Positions 8,572-16,518 of a stretch of 44,354 bases of DNA are shown here, in pieces. Within the stretch, counting starts at the first letter, position 1. Every line of letters begins with the position of its first letter. The stretch covers positions 1 through 44,354 of the forward strand of contig DASWKG010000129.1 in NCBI GenBank assembly GCA_036396755.1, in the 5' to 3' direction. Both the position numbers and the translations under genes were made by a program. A model generated the notes under the pieces. That model did no database searches. It had not been told where the DNA came from and worked only from the letters and a program-made list of their open reading frames with translations. This DNA comes from DASWKG01 sp036396755. Its GTDB lineage: Bacteria; Actinomycetota; UBA4738; CALAEC01.

Positions 8572-9417
8572 TTGCGGATCGCAGTGACCGGCGCGGGAGG
8601 AGGCCTGGGCCGCGCCTTCCTCGCGCAGGCGTCCGCCGGCCTCGACATCCACGCGTTCACGCACGAGGAGCTCCCGGTCGAGAACGCCGACGCGGTGCTC
8701 GACCACCTCATCCCGCTCCGGCCCCAGGTGATCCTGCACCTCGCGGCGATGACGGCCGTCGACGGCTGCGAGCGCGACCCCGACGCGGCCTTCCGGGCGA
8801 ACGCGGTCGGCACCGCCAACGTGGCGAACGCAGCCGGCCGCACCGGCGGCGTCCTGGTCGCGGTCTCGACCGACTACGTCTTCGACGGCGCGAAGGGCGA
8901 GCCGTACCACGAGTTCGACGAGGCCCGCCCCGTCAACGTCTACGGCGCGAGCAAGCTGGCGGGGGAGCGCGAGGCACGTCGTCTCACCCTCGGCCACCTG
9001 ATCCTGCGCACGTCGTGGATCTTCGGCGCCGAGGACGACTTCATCACCGGATGCGTGCGCCGGCTCGCGGCGGGGGAGAGCGTCGCCGGCATCGTGGACC
9101 GGTGGGGCACGCCCACCTATGTCGAGCACCTCGCCGAGCGGCTCCTGCCGATGGCGCGCTCCGGCCGCCGGGGCGTCGTGCATCTCGCGGGCGTCGAGCG
9201 GACGACCTGGTTCGACGTCCTCACGCGCGCTCGCGAGCTCGGGGGCCTCCCGGGCGAGGTGACCGAGCAGAAGGCGGCCGAGCTCGATCGGCCGGCTCCG
9301 CGGCCCCCCGACTCCTCCCTGCGCAGCCTCGTGCTCCCGGTCGAGGGCGTCGCCCCGATGCCGCCGCTCGACGAGGCGATCCGCCGGCTCGTGGAGGTGG
9401 CGGGTGGCTCGGGCTGA
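8572..9417 (+). CDS. rmlD: dTDP-4-dehydrorhamnose reductase
   Basis: RmlD reduces dTDP-4-dehydro-L-rhamnose to dTDP-L-rhamnose with NAD(P)H. The 281-residue protein is an extended short-chain dehydrogenase: Rossmann motif TGAGGGLG at the N-terminus, HLAAMTAVDGCE, the STDYVFDG strand and the catalytic Y-x3-K in VYGASKLAGE. The start is TTG 8572, preceded by CAGGAGGAA (8557-8565), one of the strongest Shine-Dalgarno sequences in the window. The gene lies 1.2 kb after rmlA and overlaps the exporter permease gene by 14 bases, tying rhamnose to the exported glycan. Other sugar-nucleotide reductases of this family cannot be excluded. Confidence 0.87.
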   Translation: MRIAVTGAGGGLGRAFLAQASAGLDIHAFTHEELPVENADAVLDHLIPLRPQVILHLAAMTAVDGCERDPDAAFRANAVGTANVANAAGRTGGVLVAVSTDYVFDGAKGEPYHEFDEARPVNVYGASKLAGEREARRLTLGHLILRTSWIFGAEDDFITGCVRRLAAGESVAGIVDRWGTPTYVEHLAERLLPMARSGRRGVVHLAGVERTTWFDVLTRARELGGLPGEVTEQKAAELDRPAPRPPDSSLRSLVLPVEGVAPMPPLDEAIRRLVEVAGGSG

Positions 9418-10297
9418 GGCGACCCGCGCCGACGTCCGCACGAGCGAGCCGCCGCGCCTGCGAGCCTTCCGCCGCGCGGGGGAGCTGTTCCGTCACCGGG
9501 AGCTGATCGGCAACCTCACCGGCAAGGAGCTGAAGGTCAAATACAAGTCCACCGCGCTCGGCGTGGTGTGGTCGATGCTGAACCCCCTCCTGTACCTCGT
9601 GGTGTTCTGGCTCGTGTTCACGGTCTTCCTGCCGAGCGGCATCCCCGACTTCGCGATCTACCTGCTCTCGGGGCTCCTGGGCTACACGCTGTTCTCGACC
9701 GGCCTGCAGGGGGCGACCTCGTCGGTGGTTGAGAGCGCGGCGCTCGTGACGAAGGTGGCGTTCCCGCGCGAGATCCTTCCGCTGTCGGCGATCGGCGCGT
9801 CGCTCGTCAACTTCTTCTACCAGTTCGTGGTGCTGGTGGCGTTCATGCTCGTCATCGGCCACTCGTTCCTCGGGCCGCAGCTCGTGCTGGCGCCTGCCGC
9901 TCTGGCCGTGCTGCTCCTGTTCCTCACCGCGATCGGCATGGGGACGGCCGCGACCAACGTGCGCTACCGCGACACCCGGCACCTCGTCGAGCTCTCGCTC
10001 ATCGCGTGGTTCTGGGTGACGCCGGTCGTCTACTCGGCGCAGCTGGTGCTCGGCCGGCTCGGCCCGGTCGCCGACGGCTTCTACCTCGCCAACCCGCTCA
10101 CCGCCGTCACGCTCTCGTTCCAGCGCGCGCTCTACGGTTACCAGCACATGACCGACGGCACGCCGGTGCTCCCCGACGCCGGGATCACCTGGTACGCGAT
10201 CCGGCTCGGCATGGTCGCCCTCGCGTCGCTCGTGATCCTGTACCTGACCTGGCGCGCGTTCTTCCGCATGTCGGGCGACTTCGCCGAGGAGCTCTAG
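9404..10297 (+). CDS. wzm: polysaccharide ABC exporter, permease (Wzm/TagG type)
   Basis: This is an ABC-2 type permease of the polysaccharide or teichoic-acid exporter family. The 297-residue protein has a cytoplasmic N-terminus with the amphipathic segment LIGNLTGKELKVKYK, then six predicted membrane segments starting at TALGVVWSMLNPLLYLVVFW and ending at LVILYLTWRAFF. The gating-helix and family features match TagG/Wzm. GTG 9404 lies inside the end of rmlD, and the stop is 2 bases before the ATPase gene, so the two exporter parts are translated together. It would move a lipid-linked glycan across the membrane. Confidence 0.9.
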   Translation: MARAEATRADVRTSEPPRLRAFRRAGELFRHRELIGNLTGKELKVKYKSTALGVVWSMLNPLLYLVVFWLVFTVFLPSGIPDFAIYLLSGLLGYTLFSTGLQGATSSVVESAALVTKVAFPREILPLSAIGASLVNFFYQFVVLVAFMLVIGHSFLGPQLVLAPAALAVLLLFLTAIGMGTAATNVRYRDTRHLVELSLIAWFWVTPVVYSAQLVLGRLGPVADGFYLANPLTAVTLSFQRALYGYQHMTDGTPVLPDAGITWYAIRLGMVALASLVILYLTWRAFFRMSGDFAEEL

Positions 10298-10299
10298 GC

Positions 10300-11481
10300 G
10301 TGGAGTCGGCGATCGTCATCGAAGGGGTCTCCAAGCGCTTCCGCCTGTTCGCCGAGCGCCCGACGAGCATCAAGGAGCGGTTCCTGCGGCTCCGGCGGAC
10401 CAAGGCCGAGGACTTCTGGGCGCTCCGCGACGTCTCGGCCGACATCGCGCCGGGCCGGACCCTCGGGCTCATCGGCGCGAACGGCTCGGGGAAAACCACC
10501 CTCCTCAAGATCATCGGCGGCATCCTGCGGCCGACCGACGGCACCGTCCGAACGCGCGGGCGCATCGCCGCGCTGCTCGAGCTCGGCGCCGGCTTCCACC
10601 CCGAGCTGACCGGCCGCGAGAACGTGTACCTCAACGCCTCGATCCTGGGGCTCTCCCGCGCCGAGGTCGATCTCCACTTCGACGAGATCGTCGACTTCGC
10701 CGAGCTGGGCCGCTTCATCGACAACCAGGTGAAGCACTACTCGTCGGGGATGTTCGTCCGGCTCGGGTTCGCCGTCGCCGTGCACGTCGATCCCGAGATC
10801 CTGCTCGTCGACGAGGTGCTCGCGGTCGGCGACGAGGGCTTCCAGCAGAAGTGTCTCGCCCGCGTGCGCCGGTTCCAGGAGGAGGGCCGCACGATGGTGA
10901 TCGTCTCGCACGACGTCGACCTCATCGGCCGCGTGTGCGACGAGGCGATCATGCTCGACGGCGGGCACGTCCGGACGGCGGGCGACGCGCACGACGTGGC
11001 GAAGGAGTTCCGCGCCCACATGCTGCAGTTCCGCGCGCCGTTCGTGCGCGACGACGTCACGAAAGAGGTCGAGATCCTCTCCGTGGGCCTGCTCGACGCG
11101 GAGGGTCGCCCGGCGCGCGCGGTCCAGGCCGGGGACCCGCTGTCGGTGCAGGTGGACCTGCGCTCGAACGCGCCGGTCGACGACCCGGTCGTCTCGATCG
11201 CGATCTACGACGCGGCGGACCGCCTCATGTTCAAGACCGGCACCGACTGGACGCGGCGCCCGCTCGGTCGCGTCGACGGGAAGCGCCGCGTGACCTTCGA
11301 CCTCAGCACCGTGCCGTTCACCGACGGGCGCTACCACGTGACCGTCGGGGTGCACAGCGGCCGGCTCGAGGTGATCTACGACTGGCACGACCAGCGCTAC
11401 GCGTTCGACATCGACCGCACCCAGGTCGGCCGCGAGGGTCAGGTCTGGGTCCCGCACGACTCCCGCGCCGAGGAGCTGTAG
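10300..11481 (+). CDS. wzt: polysaccharide ABC exporter, ATPase with C-terminal carbohydrate-binding domain (Wzt type)
   Basis: The 393-residue protein has Walker A GANGSGKTT (about residues 58-66), the signature region YSSGMFVRLGFA (about 147) and Walker B ILLVDEVLAVGD. This is the TagH/Wzt branch. The extra 140 residues after about residue 250 form a beta-sandwich of the Wzt_C type, which in E. coli O9a recognises the terminal cap of the glycan before export. A capped, chain-terminated polysaccharide is therefore plausible, but no obvious capping methyltransferase or kinase is in this operon. GTG 10300 is chosen because the protein begins directly with the ATPase fold and lies 2 bases after the permease stop. 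Confidence 0.9.
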   Translation: MESAIVIEGVSKRFRLFAERPTSIKERFLRLRRTKAEDFWALRDVSADIAPGRTLGLIGANGSGKTTLLKIIGGILRPTDGTVRTRGRIAALLELGAGFHPELTGRENVYLNASILGLSRAEVDLHFDEIVDFAELGRFIDNQVKHYSSGMFVRLGFAVAVHVDPEILLVDEVLAVGDEGFQQKCLARVRRFQEEGRTMVIVSHDVDLIGRVCDEAIMLDGGHVRTAGDAHDVAKEFRAHMLQFRAPFVRDDVTKEVEILSVGLLDAEGRPARAVQAGDPLSVQVDLRSNAPVDDPVVSIAIYDAADRLMFKTGTDWTRRPLGRVDGKRRVTFDLSTVPFTDGRYHVTVGVHSGRLEVIYDWHDQRYAFDIDRTQVGREGQVWVPHDSRAEEL

Positions 11482-12480
11482 GTGCGGGTGGTCGTCGTCT
11501 CGTCGTACCCGCCCCGCCACTGCGGCATCGGCGCCTACGCCCACACGCAGGTCCAGCGGCTGCGCGAGGAGGGCCACGACGTCACCGTGATCTCGCCGCT
11601 CGACGGCGCGGGCGACGTCCGCGTCCCCTTCTGGTCGGGGCGGCCGTTCCGCGAGGCGGCGCGCCGCAGCGGGCGCGGCGACCGGGTCGTCGTCCACTTC
11701 CAGCCGGCCCTCTACCTCAAGCCGCGGAGCCCGCTGGCGAAGGTGGCCGCCGCGCTCTCGCTGCTCGCGCTCGTGCTCCGGCGCCGAGGCACCGAGCTCC
11801 TCGTCCACGAGGCCGACCGCCCGCGCTGGTGGCGGCCCGACGAGGTCCTGGTCGGGGCGGCCTTCCGCGCCGCGCCCCTGCTGCTGTTCCACACCGAGCG
11901 GGAGCGCCGGGCGCTGGAGTCGGCGTACCGCATCCGCGTGCGGGCGCGCGTCGTGCCCCACACGGCCGGCGTCCGGGTCTCGGGCCCGGCCGACCGGGCC
12001 GCCGCCCGCCACCGCCTCGGCCTTCCGCCGGCCGAGCCCGTCCTGCTCTGCGCCGGCTTCATCCATCCCGACAAGGGGTTCGACCGCGCGATCGAGGCGT
12101 TCGGCCGCACGGCGAAGGCCGGCGGCCGCCTCGTCGTCGTCGGCAGCACCCGCGACGACGCCCCGGCCAACCGCGCGTATGCCGGGCGCCTCCGCGCGCT
12201 CGCCGCCGCCACACCGGGCGTCGAGCTCGTTGAGCGCTACGTGTCCGACGACGAGCTCGACGACTGGATCGCGGCGGCCGACGCCCTCGTCCTTCCGTAC
12301 CGCCGCTCTTGGTCGTCGGGCGCGCTGGCCAGGGCCCAGGTGCTCGGTACCCCCGCCATCGTCACCGCCGTCGGCGGCCTGCCCGAGCAGGCCGGCGAGC
12401 GGGACGTGGTGGTCCGGGACGACGACGAGCTCGCCCACGCGATGGCCGCCGCTCTCGACCGGACCGAGGCCACCGGATGA
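11482..12480 (+). CDS. GT4-family glycosyltransferase
   Basis: The 332-residue GT-B protein starts at the GTG directly after the Wzt stop codon. The N-terminus (MRVVVVSSYPPRHCGIGAY) is the usual acceptor-domain opening with a glycine-rich loop. The donor domain contains GFIHPDKGFDRAIEAF and, near the C-terminus, YRRSWSSGALARAQVLGTP where the EX7E motif normally stands; the first glutamate is not obvious, which is seen in divergent GT4 members. Its ATGA overlap with the next gene shows tight coupling. Sugar and linkage are unknown. Confidence 0.85.
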   Translation: MRVVVVSSYPPRHCGIGAYAHTQVQRLREEGHDVTVISPLDGAGDVRVPFWSGRPFREAARRSGRGDRVVVHFQPALYLKPRSPLAKVAAALSLLALVLRRRGTELLVHEADRPRWWRPDEVLVGAAFRAAPLLLFHTERERRALESAYRIRVRARVVPHTAGVRVSGPADRAAARHRLGLPPAEPVLLCAGFIHPDKGFDRAIEAFGRTAKAGGRLVVVGSTRDDAPANRAYAGRLRALAAATPGVELVERYVSDDELDDWIAAADALVLPYRRSWSSGALARAQVLGTPAIVTAVGGLPEQAGERDVVVRDDDELAHAMAAALDRTEATG

Positions 12481-12968
12481 GCCGGGGCGCGATCCATGAT
12501 CCCGGGCACCCCCACTCGCACGACAACCCGATGGATCTCGACTACGAGCCCCCGCTGCCGCCGGGGGAGAGAAGGAGGACCTCGTTGATCATCGTCTTCA
12601 TCCTGCTCTCGGTGATCCTGGCGGCGGTCGCCCAGCTCACGCTGAAGACCGGCGTCGACCGGGTCACCGTGGACGGCCGCTCGGGGATCGAGCTGTCCCA
12701 GCCGGTCGCCTCGGCGATCCGTGTCGCCCGGCAGCCGCTGATCTGGCTGGGGCTCACCCTGTTCGCCGTCTCGGCCGTGTTCTGGCTCGTCGTGCTCTCG
12801 CGGGTCTCCCTGTCGTTCGCGTACCCCTTCGCGGCCCTCACGTACGTGTTGGTCCTGCTCGCCGACCGGATCTTCCTGCATGTCCGGGTTCCGGGCCTGC
12901 GGTGGGCGGGCGCGGCGCTGATCATCTCCGGGATCGTGATGGTTGGCCTGACCCGCTCCCACACCTAG
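12477..12968 (+). CDS. SMR/EamA-like small membrane protein (ArnE/ArnF-like)
   Basis: The 163-residue protein has a histidine-rich soluble N-terminus (HDPGHPHSHDNP) and four predicted membrane helices: residues about 37-58, 83-100, 105-125 and 135-158. Size and helix spacing match EmrE/EamA half-transporters; in polysaccharide loci such proteins act as lipid-linked sugar flippases, as ArnE/ArnF do for aminoarabinose lipid. Its position between glycosyltransferase genes supports that reading, which remains inference. The start ATG 12477 overlaps the previous stop. The histidine-rich leader could bind metal. Confidence 0.7.
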   Translation: MSRGAIHDPGHPHSHDNPMDLDYEPPLPPGERRRTSLIIVFILLSVILAAVAQLTLKTGVDRVTVDGRSGIELSQPVASAIRVARQPLIWLGLTLFAVSAVFWLVVLSRVSLSFAYPFAALTYVLVLLADRIFLHVRVPGLRWAGAALIISGIVMVGLTRSHT

Positions 12969-12974
12969 TACCAT
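12969..12974 (+). promoter_or_regulatory. -10 element (TACCAT) of GT2 gene
   Basis: TACCAT begins one base after the stop of the SMR-like gene and 11 bases separate it from ATG 12986, giving a leader of only about 5 nt. Confidence 0.45.
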
Positions 12975-12985
12975 CAGTGCAGCCC

Positions 12986-13882
12986 ATGGCCGATCTCGCC
13001 GTCGTCGTCGTCAACTACAACGCGGGTGAGCACCTCCTGCGCTGTCTCGCCTCGGTCTACGCGAGCGCGGGCGATCTCTCGCTCGACGTCGTGGTCGTCG
13101 ACAACGCGTCCCGCGACGGCAGCGCCGCCCGGGCCGCGGCGGTGCACCCGGCGGTGCGACTGCTGGAGAACCCGGTGAACCGCGGGTTCGCCGCCGCCGC
13201 CAACCGCGGGATCCGCGAGAGCGATGCCCCCTGCGTGTTCCTCCTCAACCCCGACGCCGAGGTGATCGGCGGGACGCTGGCCTCGCTCCTCAAGATCGCG
13301 AACGACCGGCCGGCGGCGGGCGTCGTCGGCGTCCTCGTCCGCAACACCGACGGGACCCTCCAGCCCTCCGCGCGCAAGGTGCCGGGCATCGCAGAGGGCC
13401 TCGGCCACGCGTTCCTCGGTCCCGTGAGGCCCGACAACCCGTTCACCCGCTCCTACACGATGGCCGGGTGGGACCGGGAGTCCGAGCGCGAGGTCGACTG
13501 GGTGTCGGGCTCGGCGATGCTGCTCCGCAGGGCGGCGCTCGACGAGGTCGGGCTCTTCGACGAGGGCTACTTCATGTACGTCGAGGACGTCGACCTGTGC
13601 ACGCGCATGCGGCGCGCCGGCTGGACCGTGCTCTTCTCGCCCGAGCTGCAGGTCACGCACGTGACCGGCGTCTCGTCGCGCTCCGCGCCGCGCCGCATGG
13701 CGCACGAGCACTCGAAGAGCATCTATCGCTACTTCACCAAGCACGTCGCGACCGGCCCGTCGGCGGCCCTCAAGCCGCTCGCCCGCGCCGCGCTCTGGGC
13801 GCGCGCCTCGCTCGTGGCTCGCCGTGCCGACGTTCCCGCCCGCCGCGCCGACGTTCCCGCCCGCCGCCCACCCACGCCGTGA
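12986..13882 (+). CDS. GT2-family glycosyltransferase (rhamnosyltransferase WbbL-like)
   Basis: The 298-residue protein has the GT-A fold of family 2: VVVNYNAGEHLLRCL at the N-terminus, VVDNASRDGS, the LLNPDAEV metal-binding motif, and the acceptor region FDEGYFMYVEDVDLCTRMRRAGW with the ED catalytic pair. This matches WbbL/rhamnosyltransferase-like enzymes, in keeping with the nearby rmlA and rmlD and with the recalled wbbL-rmlD-manC neighbourhood of mycobacteria. ATG 12986 follows a TACCAT box by 11 bases. The C-terminus ends in two copies of RRADVPA from a 21-bp tandem duplication. The stop overlaps the GTG of the next gene. Confidence 0.88.
   Translation: MADLAVVVVNYNAGEHLLRCLASVYASAGDLSLDVVVVDNASRDGSAARAAAVHPAVRLLENPVNRGFAAAANRGIRESDAPCVFLLNPDAEVIGGTLASLLKIANDRPAAGVVGVLVRNTDGTLQPSARKVPGIAEGLGHAFLGPVRPDNPFTRSYTMAGWDRESEREVDWVSGSAMLLRRAALDEVGLFDEGYFMYVEDVDLCTRMRRAGWTVLFSPELQVTHVTGVSSRSAPRRMAHEHSKSIYRYFTKHVATGPSAALKPLARAALWARASLVARRADVPARRADVPARRPPTP
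13821..13862 (+). repeat. 21-bp in-frame tandem duplication
   Basis: Two 21-base units (13821-13841 and 13842-13862) differ at a single base, T13825 versus C13846. Both encode RRADVPA-type residues at the disordered C-terminal end of the GT2 protein. The length is a multiple of three, so the frame is kept. Confidence 0.9.
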
Positions 13883-14901
13883 AGGCGGTCGTCCTCGTCG
13901 GGGGCGAGGGGACGCGCCTGCGGCCGCTCACCGAGACGACCCCCAAGCCCCTGCTCCCGTTCCTGAACCGTCCCTTCCTCCACCGGGTGCTCGATCACCT
14001 GGGCGCGCACGGCGTCGACGAGGCCATCCTCTCCTCGCCCTACCTCGAGACCGAGTTCCACGCGTTCCTCGCGCAGCGCGACGGCGGTCCCACGGTGACC
14101 TGGATCACCGAGGGGACCCCGCTCGGCACCTGCGGTGCCGCCGCCGGCGCGGCGGCGCACCTCCACGACAGCTTCTTCGTCCTGAACGGCGACATCCTCA
14201 CCGACCTCGATCTCACGGCGCTCTCCGAGTTCCACCGGGGCCGCGGGGCGGTCGCGACGATCGCGCTCACCGCGGTCGACGACGCCCGCCCCTTCGGGCT
14301 CGTCGAGACCGATCCGGACGGCGCCGTCCGGGCCTTCCGGGAGAAGCCGACCGAGCCGGTCCCGGGAACGGTGAACGCGGGCACCTACGTGCTCGAGCCG
14401 CGCGCCCTCGAGGGCGTGCCGCGGGGCGTCGCGGTCTCGATCGAGCGCGAGACGTTCCCGTCGCTCATCCGGCGGGGCGAGCCCGTCTTCTCGTTCCTCT
14501 CCGGGGACTACTGGCGCGACCTCGGCACGCCCGAGAGCTACCTCGCGGCCCACGTCGACGCCCTCGAGGGGCGCCTCGCCGAGCGGCCTCGGGCACCACT
14601 GGTGGGGGAGGGCGCCGAGGTCGAGGACGGCGCATCGGTCGGCCCGCTCGTCGTGCTGGGCGCGGGCTCCCGCGTCATGCGAGGCGCCGCCGTGGAGCGC
14701 TCGGTCCTGCACGCCGGGGTGCTCGTCGAGCCCGACGCGAAGGTGGAGGGCAGCATCCTCGGGCCGGGGAGCGTCGTCGGCTCGGGTGCGCAGGTCCGCG
14801 GCGCGGTGCTCGGCGAGGGCGCCCGGGTCGAGGCGGGGGTCTCGCTCGAGGACGCGCGCGTCGGCCCCGGGGAGACCGCGGGCCAGGCGACACCCTCGTG
14901 A
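13879..14901 (+). CDS. sugar-1-phosphate nucleotidyltransferase (ManC/GMPP-like) with beta-helix tail
   Basis: The 340-residue enzyme begins VKAVVLVGGEGTRLRP followed by TTPKPLLPFLNRP; the KPL triplet resembles GDP-mannose pyrophosphorylases (KQL is seen in RmlA). The metal-binding motif LNGDILTD, the FREKPTEP motif and NAGTYVLE follow. From about residue 240 a left-handed beta-helix of hexapeptide repeats completes the protein. It probably charges mannose-1-phosphate, made by the ManB and isomerase encoded at 33-36 kb, but glucose or other sugar specificity is possible. GTG 13879 overlaps the preceding stop. The recalled mycobacterial equivalent is Rv3264c (manC/rmlA2), next to wbbL. Confidence 0.85.
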   Translation: MKAVVLVGGEGTRLRPLTETTPKPLLPFLNRPFLHRVLDHLGAHGVDEAILSSPYLETEFHAFLAQRDGGPTVTWITEGTPLGTCGAAAGAAAHLHDSFFVLNGDILTDLDLTALSEFHRGRGAVATIALTAVDDARPFGLVETDPDGAVRAFREKPTEPVPGTVNAGTYVLEPRALEGVPRGVAVSIERETFPSLIRRGEPVFSFLSGDYWRDLGTPESYLAAHVDALEGRLAERPRAPLVGEGAEVEDGASVGPLVVLGAGSRVMRGAAVERSVLHAGVLVEPDAKVEGSILGPGSVVGSGAQVRGAVLGEGARVEAGVSLEDARVGPGETAGQATPS

Positions 14902-14907
14902 TAAGGT
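14902..14907 (+). promoter_or_regulatory. possible -10 element (TAAGGT) of first SpoIID gene
   Basis: TAAGGT overlaps the stop codon of the nucleotidyltransferase gene and lies 13 bases before GTG 14921. Confidence 0.35.
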
Positions 14908-14920
14908 GACCGGAAGTCCG

Positions 14921-16456
14921 GTGTCTGCTCGAGCCCCCATCCCTCGCATGCTCGTCGGGGTCGTGGTCGTGGCGCTCTCACTCGCCTCGGTCGCCCCGGC
15001 GGCGCTCGCCGTCGACCGCTTCGTCTTCCACGGCGCGGGGCTCGGCCACGGCATCGGTATGAGCCAGTACGGCGCGTTCGGTCTCTCTCTCAAGGGATGG
15101 AGCGGCCAGCGGATCGTTCGCTACTACTACACCGGGGTGCGGGTCACCCAGCGGCAGGCCCCGAAGGGCCGGTACCGGGTCGGGCTCCTGCAGGACCGCG
15201 GCGCCGTCACGTTCGTCGCGGCCGAGGGCGGCTACTCGATCCGCCTCGCCGACGGCACGCTCATCGAGGAGGTCCCCGAGGGCGCCTCCCGGAAGGTGCG
15301 CGTGACCGCGGACCGGGCCTTCGTCGTCAAGAGCGGGAGCGAGACGGTCGGCGGTCAGGAGTGGGGCGGCCCCGGGAACCCGCTCCGCGTCCGCTACGAG
15401 AGCGCCGTCGTCCGTGTCCCGGAGTGGGGGTACTCGGTGGGCCGGGGGTTCCTCGAGCTGGTGGCCGCCGCCCCCAACGGGGGGCACCTGGTCGTGGTCG
15501 TGCCGGCCGAGCCGTACCTCTACGGGCTCGGGGAGGTGCCGTCGAGCTGGCCGACGGGGGCGCTCGAGGCGCAGGCGATCGCCGCGCGCACCTACGCCTA
15601 CCGGATCGTCGGCGCGTCGTCGAAGGAGGGCTGCGCCTGCGACATCCTCGGCGACACGCGCGACCAGACCTACACGGGCTGGGACAAGGAGACGGCCGAG
15701 GGCGGCGGCCGGTGGGTGAGGGCCGTCGACCGCACCGACCGGAAGGTGGCCCTGTACCGGGGCGATCCCATCACCGCGTACTACTCGTCGTCGAGCGGGG
15801 GCTTCACCGAGAACGTCGAGAACGTCTGGGGCGGCTCGCCCGAGCCGTACCTGAAGGGCAAGTGCGATCCCGGGGACTTCACGGTGGCCAACCCGAACCG
15901 GGTCTGGACGCAGGAGCTCAACGCGACGCAGGTTGCCGATCGGCTCAGCAACCCCGAGGGCATGGAGCGCGCGTCGAAGATCGAGGTGCTCGACCGCGGC
16001 GTCTCCGGCCGCATCGTCACCGCCCGCATCGTCGGGCGGACGAGGAACGGGACGGTGGTCGCCGTCCAGCGCGACGGCTGGTCCCTGCGCGGCGACCTCG
16101 ACCTCGGCGACAGCCGCGTGTGGATCAACACGAACCGGAACGTGACCGGCGACATCCGTGCGCGCTACGACCGGATGCGGTGCCGGCCGGGCCTCGCCAC
16201 GACCAACCAGAAGACGATCTCGGGCGGCCGGTGGCAGGGCTTCGACGGCGGCCGCCTCTACGAGAACCGGGACGCCGACCGCGTGTTCTGGCTGCACGGC
16301 GCGGTGCTCGACACCTACGTCCAGCGCGGAGCGCACACCTCGGGGCTGCGGCTCCCCACCTCGGACGTGGAGCGCCTCAAGGGGGGTGGCACCCGCGCCA
16401 CCTTCCAGGGCGGGACGATCACCTGCCCCGCCAGCGGCACCTGCCGCGTCACCTAG
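14921..16456 (+). CDS. SpoIID/LytB-domain secreted protein with LGFP-like C-terminus
   Basis: SpoIID-domain proteins are lytic transglycosylases or amidase enhancers that act on peptidoglycan. The 511-residue protein has a signal peptide, the SpoIID opening FHGAGLGHGIGMSQYGAFG, LGEVPSSWPTGALEAQAIAARTYAY and the hallmark YSSSSGGFTENVENVWGG near residue 288. The last 75 residues (GGRLYENRD...GLRLPTSD...FQGGTI) resemble LGFP repeats, which bind the wall in actinobacteria. Start choice: GTG 14921 supplies a basic n-region for the signal peptide; GTG 14906 and ATG 14948 are alternatives, but the last would leave the signal peptide without positive charge. A close paralogue follows. Confidence 0.87.
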   Translation: MSARAPIPRMLVGVVVVALSLASVAPAALAVDRFVFHGAGLGHGIGMSQYGAFGLSLKGWSGQRIVRYYYTGVRVTQRQAPKGRYRVGLLQDRGAVTFVAAEGGYSIRLADGTLIEEVPEGASRKVRVTADRAFVVKSGSETVGGQEWGGPGNPLRVRYESAVVRVPEWGYSVGRGFLELVAAAPNGGHLVVVVPAEPYLYGLGEVPSSWPTGALEAQAIAARTYAYRIVGASSKEGCACDILGDTRDQTYTGWDKETAEGGGRWVRAVDRTDRKVALYRGDPITAYYSSSSGGFTENVENVWGGSPEPYLKGKCDPGDFTVANPNRVWTQELNATQVADRLSNPEGMERASKIEVLDRGVSGRIVTARIVGRTRNGTVVAVQRDGWSLRGDLDLGDSRVWINTNRNVTGDIRARYDRMRCRPGLATTNQKTISGGRWQGFDGGRLYENRDADRVFWLHGAVLDTYVQRGAHTSGLRLPTSDVERLKGGGTRATFQGGTITCPASGTCRVT

Positions 16457-16518
16457 CCGCGGGCCCCGCCCCGGCTATCCCGGTCAAGGCGGTCCCCGGT
16501 CACGCCGACAACCCGTAG

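Noticed and set aside
10294..12438. Open frame of 714 codons on the minus strand across the Wzt and GT4 genes
   Set aside because: Crosses two well defined genes and has H/D/R/V-rich shadow composition.
13821..13862. Start of a CRISPR array
   Set aside because: Only two adjacent 21-bp units without spacers and inside a coding frame.
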